8,856 nucleotides of DNA, from assembly GCA_903919215.1 (NCBI GenBank), contig CAIXHI010000033.1, positions 1-8,856 on the forward strand, given 5' to 3'. The notes under the pieces were generated by a model that saw only the letters and a program-made list of their open reading frames with translations, ran no database searches and was not told the DNA's origin. Shown here in pieces: positions 6,243 through 8,856 of the stretch (the first letter of the stretch is position 1; each line of letters starts with the position of its first letter). The translations under genes and the position numbers were made by a program. The stretch is from an uncultured Acidimicrobiaceae bacterium (GTDB lineage Bacteria > Actinomycetota > Acidimicrobiia > Acidimicrobiales > Ilumatobacteraceae).

Positions 6243-6304
6243 TCGGTTTCTGGGAAGGAATCGTCCCGAATCGGCTTCTGGACAGGATCAGTCCCGGAAT
6301 CCGG
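6243..6304. repeat. Two degenerate 28-29 bp tandem repeats with internal dyads
   Basis: Starting 4 nt after the hydratase stop, unit 1 (6243-6270) and unit 2 (6271-6299) share TCGG(T/C)TTCTGG, then AGGA, then GTCCCG, then AA, about 22 of 28 positions; a partial third start (TCCGG) follows at 6300. At each unit junction there is a perfect odd-centred palindrome whose arms differ between copies: CCGAATCGG (6266-6274) and CCGGAATCCGG (6294-6304). In addition each unit can fold a 4 bp hairpin from different bases: GGGA/TCCC in unit 1 and GGAC/GTCC in unit 2. Confidence 0.55.
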
Positions 6305-6321
6305 AACTCACGCTTCCCAGA
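6249..6321. terminator. Probable bidirectional terminator region between the convergent hydratase and glgP genes
   Basis: A near-palindrome at 6290-6308 (AGT, mismatch, CCGG, 3 nt centre AAT, CCGG, mismatch, ACT) can form a small GC-rich hairpin on either strand. It sits inside a wider inverted repeat, TCTGGGAAG (6249-6257) with CTTCCCAGA (6313-6321), nine perfect pairs enclosing 55 nt. Two convergent stops (6239 and 6336) flank it, which is where a two-way terminator is expected. There is no T-tract, so it is not a classical intrinsic terminator; GC-rich actinomycetes often use such tract-less hairpins. Confidence 0.45.
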
Positions 6322-6335
6322 CTGCGGCTGCGGAC

Positions 6336-8798
6336 TCAGTCGGCCCAGGCGATGAGGCCCAGCTCCACCGGGCTGACGAGGTGCCGGTGCGACGGCATGG
6401 CCCGCACGGTGAGGCCGTACGGACCGGCATCGCCGACCTCGTACTCGGCCTCGAACACGCCCGGGGCGATGTTGCCGAGGGTGACCACTTGCGGTGTGCC
6501 GACGAACTCGCCTGCGGAGTCGACCGCGCCGTGCAGCACCTGTACGGCGACATCCTCCACCGCGAGACCGTCGATCTCCACGATGGCGCGCACCGTGCGG
6601 CGGTCGCCTTCGTTGGCCGGTTCGGTGTCACATTGCACGTCGACGACCTTGACGATCGGCCACGCTGCAATGACGCGTTGTTTCCATGCGGCCAGATCGC
6701 GAGCTGCTGCACAGTCGGCCGCGTTGGCGAGGTCGCTGCTGGCGGCGGCGGGTTCGTAGAGCTGGGTGGTGTAGTCGCGAACCATGCGCGCGGCGGTGAC
6801 GAACGGCCCGAGCGAACGCCAGTTGTTCTCCATCTTCTCGATCCAGCCGTGGGGCAGACCGTCCCAGCCGCGGTCGTAATACAGCGGCACGATCTCGCGC
6901 TCGAGCAGACCGAACAGGCTGGTGGTTTCACGTTGGTCGCGGCGGCCGAGATCCGGGTCGTCGTCGGCGGAGTTGATCGCCCACCCGTTCTCGCCGTCGT
7001 AGCACTCGTCCCACCAGCCGTCGAGAATGCTGCAGTTCAGTGCACCGTTGAGTGCAGCTTTCATACCGCTGGTGCCACAGGCTTCGAGCGGCCGGCGTGG
7101 GTTGTTCAGCCACACATCGCAGCCGTGATACATCACGCGGGCGACGGCCATGTCGTAGTCGGGCACGAACACGAAGCGGTGGCCAACATCGAGTTGACGG
7201 GCGAACAGTTCGATGTCGCGGATCATGTCCTTGCCGGGCTGGTCGGCAGGGTGGGCCTTGCCGGCGAACACGAACTGCACCGGCCGGTCGGCGCTGAGCA
7301 GCAACTTGCGCAGACGGTCGGGCTGCGACAGCACCATGGTCGCCCGCTTGTAGGTAGCGAAGCGACGGGCGAAGCCGATGGTGAGTGCCTTCGGGTCGAG
7401 CAGTGCGTCGCCCAAGCGGTCGCGCACGAACGCAACGAGGTCGGAGCGGCCCTTCGAGCGGGCGGCCCACAACTCGGCATGGTCGATGTTGGCGACACCC
7501 CTCCACGACGCGGCATCGGCGCCGTCCCACACCGAGCCGACACTCTTCGACAGCAGCGCGGCGATGTGATCGCCGACCCAGGTGTGTGCGTGCACACCGT
7601 TGGTGATCGCGCCGATCGGCACTTCGGAGACCGGCACATCGGGCCACATGCCGGCGAACATCTCGCGGCTGACCTCACCGTGCAGCTGGGCGACGCCGTT
7701 GCTGCGTCCGGCCAGGCGCAGGCCCATCACGGCCATGTTGAACTTGCCGTCGGACTCATCATTACGGTGCCCGATCTCCATCAACTGGTCCATCGTGATG
7801 CCGCACGACTTGGCGAAGCCGCCGAAGTACTTCTCCATCAGCTCCCGGCTGAAGCGATCGATGCCAGCAGGCACCGGGGTATGCGTGGTGAACACGCCGC
7901 CGGCGCGAACGGCCTCGACGGCCTCGGCGAACTTGAAGCCCTTGCCGACGAGTTCGCGGATGCGCTCGATGGACAGGAACCCGGCGTGTCCTTCGTTCGT
8001 GTGGAACACCTGCGGATCGAGATGCAGCGCACGCAGCGCACGAACACCGCCGATACCGAGCACCATCTCCTGGCGCAAGCGGTGCTCGGTGTCGCCGCCA
8101 TAGAGACGGTCGGTGATGGCGGCTGCGCCGGGGCTGTTGGTCTCGACGTTCGTGTCCAGCAGGTACAGCGGCACGCGGCCGACCTGCACGCGCCAGACCT
8201 TGATCTTGACGTCCTCCCCGCCGATCTCGACGGACACCTGCACCTCAGTGGGGTGCAACGCAAGTCCGTGCGGATCGAGCGGTGGGTAACGCTCTTCCTG
8301 GACACCGTCGGCGTTGAGCCGCTGGCGGAAGTAGCCCTCGGCGTACAGCAGGCCCACCGCGGTGAGCGGTAGGCCCAGGTCGGAGGCGGCCTTGAGGTGG
8401 TCACCGGCGAGCACGCCGAGGCCGCCGGAATACTGCGGCAGCGTCTCGGACAGGCCGAACTCGGGGGAGAAGTAGGCGATGCCCTGCAGCGGTGATTCGG
8501 TGCGCCCCTGGAACCAACGGGTGGCGTTGATCGCATCGCTCAGACGGGCATCGGCAGCGCCGACCGCGGCCACGACCTCGGGGTCGGCGGCGAGCCGTGC
8601 CCATTGTGCGGCGGTGATCGCCGCCAGCAGACGCAGGGGATCGCGGCCGGTCGTCGCCCACAGGTCCGGGTCGAGGCGCTTGAACAACCGCTGGGTGTCT
8701 CGGTCCCATGTCCAGTGCAGGTTCGACGCCAGTTCGGAAAGCGCTCTCAGTGGCTGGGGGATGGCGGGAATGACGTTGAACTCTCGAACTGCACGCAC
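6336..8798 (-). CDS. glgP: Alpha-glucan (glycogen/maltodextrin) phosphorylase, GT35 family
   Basis: The 820 aa product removes glucose as glucose-1-phosphate from the non-reducing ends of alpha-1,4-glucans, in the cytoplasm. The N-terminal ~100 residues (NLHWTWD at 26-32, FKRLDPDLW at 39-47) match the DUF3417-type start of the short bacterial phosphorylase branch rather than the E. coli GlgP/MalP start. Other landmarks: YFSPEFGLSETLPQYSGGLG (109-128), VFHTNEGHAGF (264-274), THTPVPAG (305-312), GFARRFATYKRA (475-486), and the pyridoxal-phosphate site EACGTSGMKAALNG (572-585) with K580 as the Schiff-base lysine. The region from ~690 is a less conserved C-terminal extension with a beta-rich look, common in this branch. 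The GTG at 8798 is chosen because it lies 7 nt after a TAGCCT -10 box and the family-typical N-terminus follows at once. No other glycogen genes are visible in the window. Confidence 0.97.
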   Translation of the reverse strand: MRAVREFNVIPAIPQPLRALSELASNLHWTWDRDTQRLFKRLDPDLWATTGRDPLRLLAAITAAQWARLAADPEVVAAVGAADARLSDAINATRWFQGRTESPLQGIAYFSPEFGLSETLPQYSGGLGVLAGDHLKAASDLGLPLTAVGLLYAEGYFRQRLNADGVQEERYPPLDPHGLALHPTEVQVSVEIGGEDVKIKVWRVQVGRVPLYLLDTNVETNSPGAAAITDRLYGGDTEHRLRQEMVLGIGGVRALRALHLDPQVFHTNEGHAGFLSIERIRELVGKGFKFAEAVEAVRAGGVFTTHTPVPAGIDRFSRELMEKYFGGFAKSCGITMDQLMEIGHRNDESDGKFNMAVMGLRLAGRSNGVAQLHGEVSREMFAGMWPDVPVSEVPIGAITNGVHAHTWVGDHIAALLSKSVGSVWDGADAASWRGVANIDHAELWAARSKGRSDLVAFVRDRLGDALLDPKALTIGFARRFATYKRATMVLSQPDRLRKLLLSADRPVQFVFAGKAHPADQPGKDMIRDIELFARQLDVGHRFVFVPDYDMAVARVMYHGCDVWLNNPRRPLEACGTSGMKAALNGALNCSILDGWWDECYDGENGWAINSADDDPDLGRRDQRETTSLFGLLEREIVPLYYDRGWDGLPHGWIEKMENNWRSLGPFVTAARMVRDYTTQLYEPAAASSDLANAADCAAARDLAAWKQRVIAAWPIVKVVDVQCDTEPANEGDRRTVRAIVEIDGLAVEDVAVQVLHGAVDSAGEFVGTPQVVTLGNIAPGVFEAEYEVGDAGPYGLTVRAMPSHRHLVSPVELGLIAWAD

Positions 8799-8805
8799 AA
8801 GGAGC

Positions 8806-8811
8806 AGGCTA
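8806..8811 (-). promoter_or_regulatory. Leaderless-type -10 box of glgP
   Basis: On the minus strand TAGCCT (8811-8806) ends exactly 7 nt before the GTG at 8798, the same hexamer and spacing as at the MFS transporter gene. The region ~17 nt upstream carries GGTCGCG, which only partly resembles the GTCGGC seen upstream of the other two sites. The remaining bases to the right edge (8812-8856) show no gene that I can support. Confidence 0.5.
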
Positions 8812-8856
8812 GTTGCAGACGACCCCGCGCGACCTGGGCCGATCGGCGTGAACGCC

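Noticed and set aside
6381..8372. A 663-codon open frame on the plus strand opposite glgP
   Set aside because: Its product is a His/Val/Gly/Asp-rich shadow caused by GC-rich codon use in glgP, whose own frame has every expected catalytic motif. No domain, start signal or ribosome site supports it.
1..8856. CRISPR arrays, insertion sequences, attachment sites, tRNA or rRNA genes, defence or toxin systems
   Set aside because: No regularly spaced repeats, transposase motifs, tRNA-like folds or defence-protein motifs were seen on either strand.

Overview
This 8.9 kb window is GC-rich and densely coded, with GTG as well as ATG starts and few Shine-Dalgarno sequences. The actinobacterial-type MurA and MFS transporter, together with apparent leaderless start sites (TANNNT -10 box, 7 nt, start codon), suggest an actinomycete, most likely in or near the Acidimicrobiia. 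That placement is inference from protein character and was not tested by search. I see no CRISPR array, IS element, tRNA, rRNA or prophage signature. This looks like chromosomal housekeeping DNA.

Left part (1-2700): the 3' end of an unrecognised acidic protein runs into a gene for a protein with a C-terminal J-domain. This pair converges, with a 10 nt gap, on an MFS transporter gene on the minus strand. The transporter has an unusual ~110-residue soluble N-terminal extension.

Middle (2618-5441): murA (peptidoglycan precursor synthesis) diverges from the transporter across a 92 bp promoter region. Its active-site Cys is replaced by Asp, the natural fosfomycin-insensitive form. The murA stop codon overlaps the stop of a 52-codon, single-pass membrane protein on the minus strand. 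A short divergent promoter region follows, then a NifU-domain Fe-S protein gene overlapping meaB (GTPase chaperone of methylmalonyl-CoA mutase) by ATGA.

Right part (5442-8856): an enoyl-CoA hydratase/isomerase gene follows meaB with its own leaderless-type promoter. It converges on a large glgP (alpha-glucan phosphorylase) gene on the minus strand. The ~96 bp gap between them carries two degenerate tandem repeats with dyad symmetry, which probably act as the bidirectional terminator.

The functions are mixed: cell wall, Fe-S and B12-dependent acyl-CoA metabolism, and glycogen breakdown. The only likely functional group is nifU-like/meaB/enoyl-CoA hydratase (acyl-CoA and propionyl-CoA metabolism). 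I did not find a convincing new multi-gene system. The best leads are a shared TAG(C/G)(C/G)T-N7-start module at three genes, the hidden small membrane protein, and the dyad repeats before glgP.
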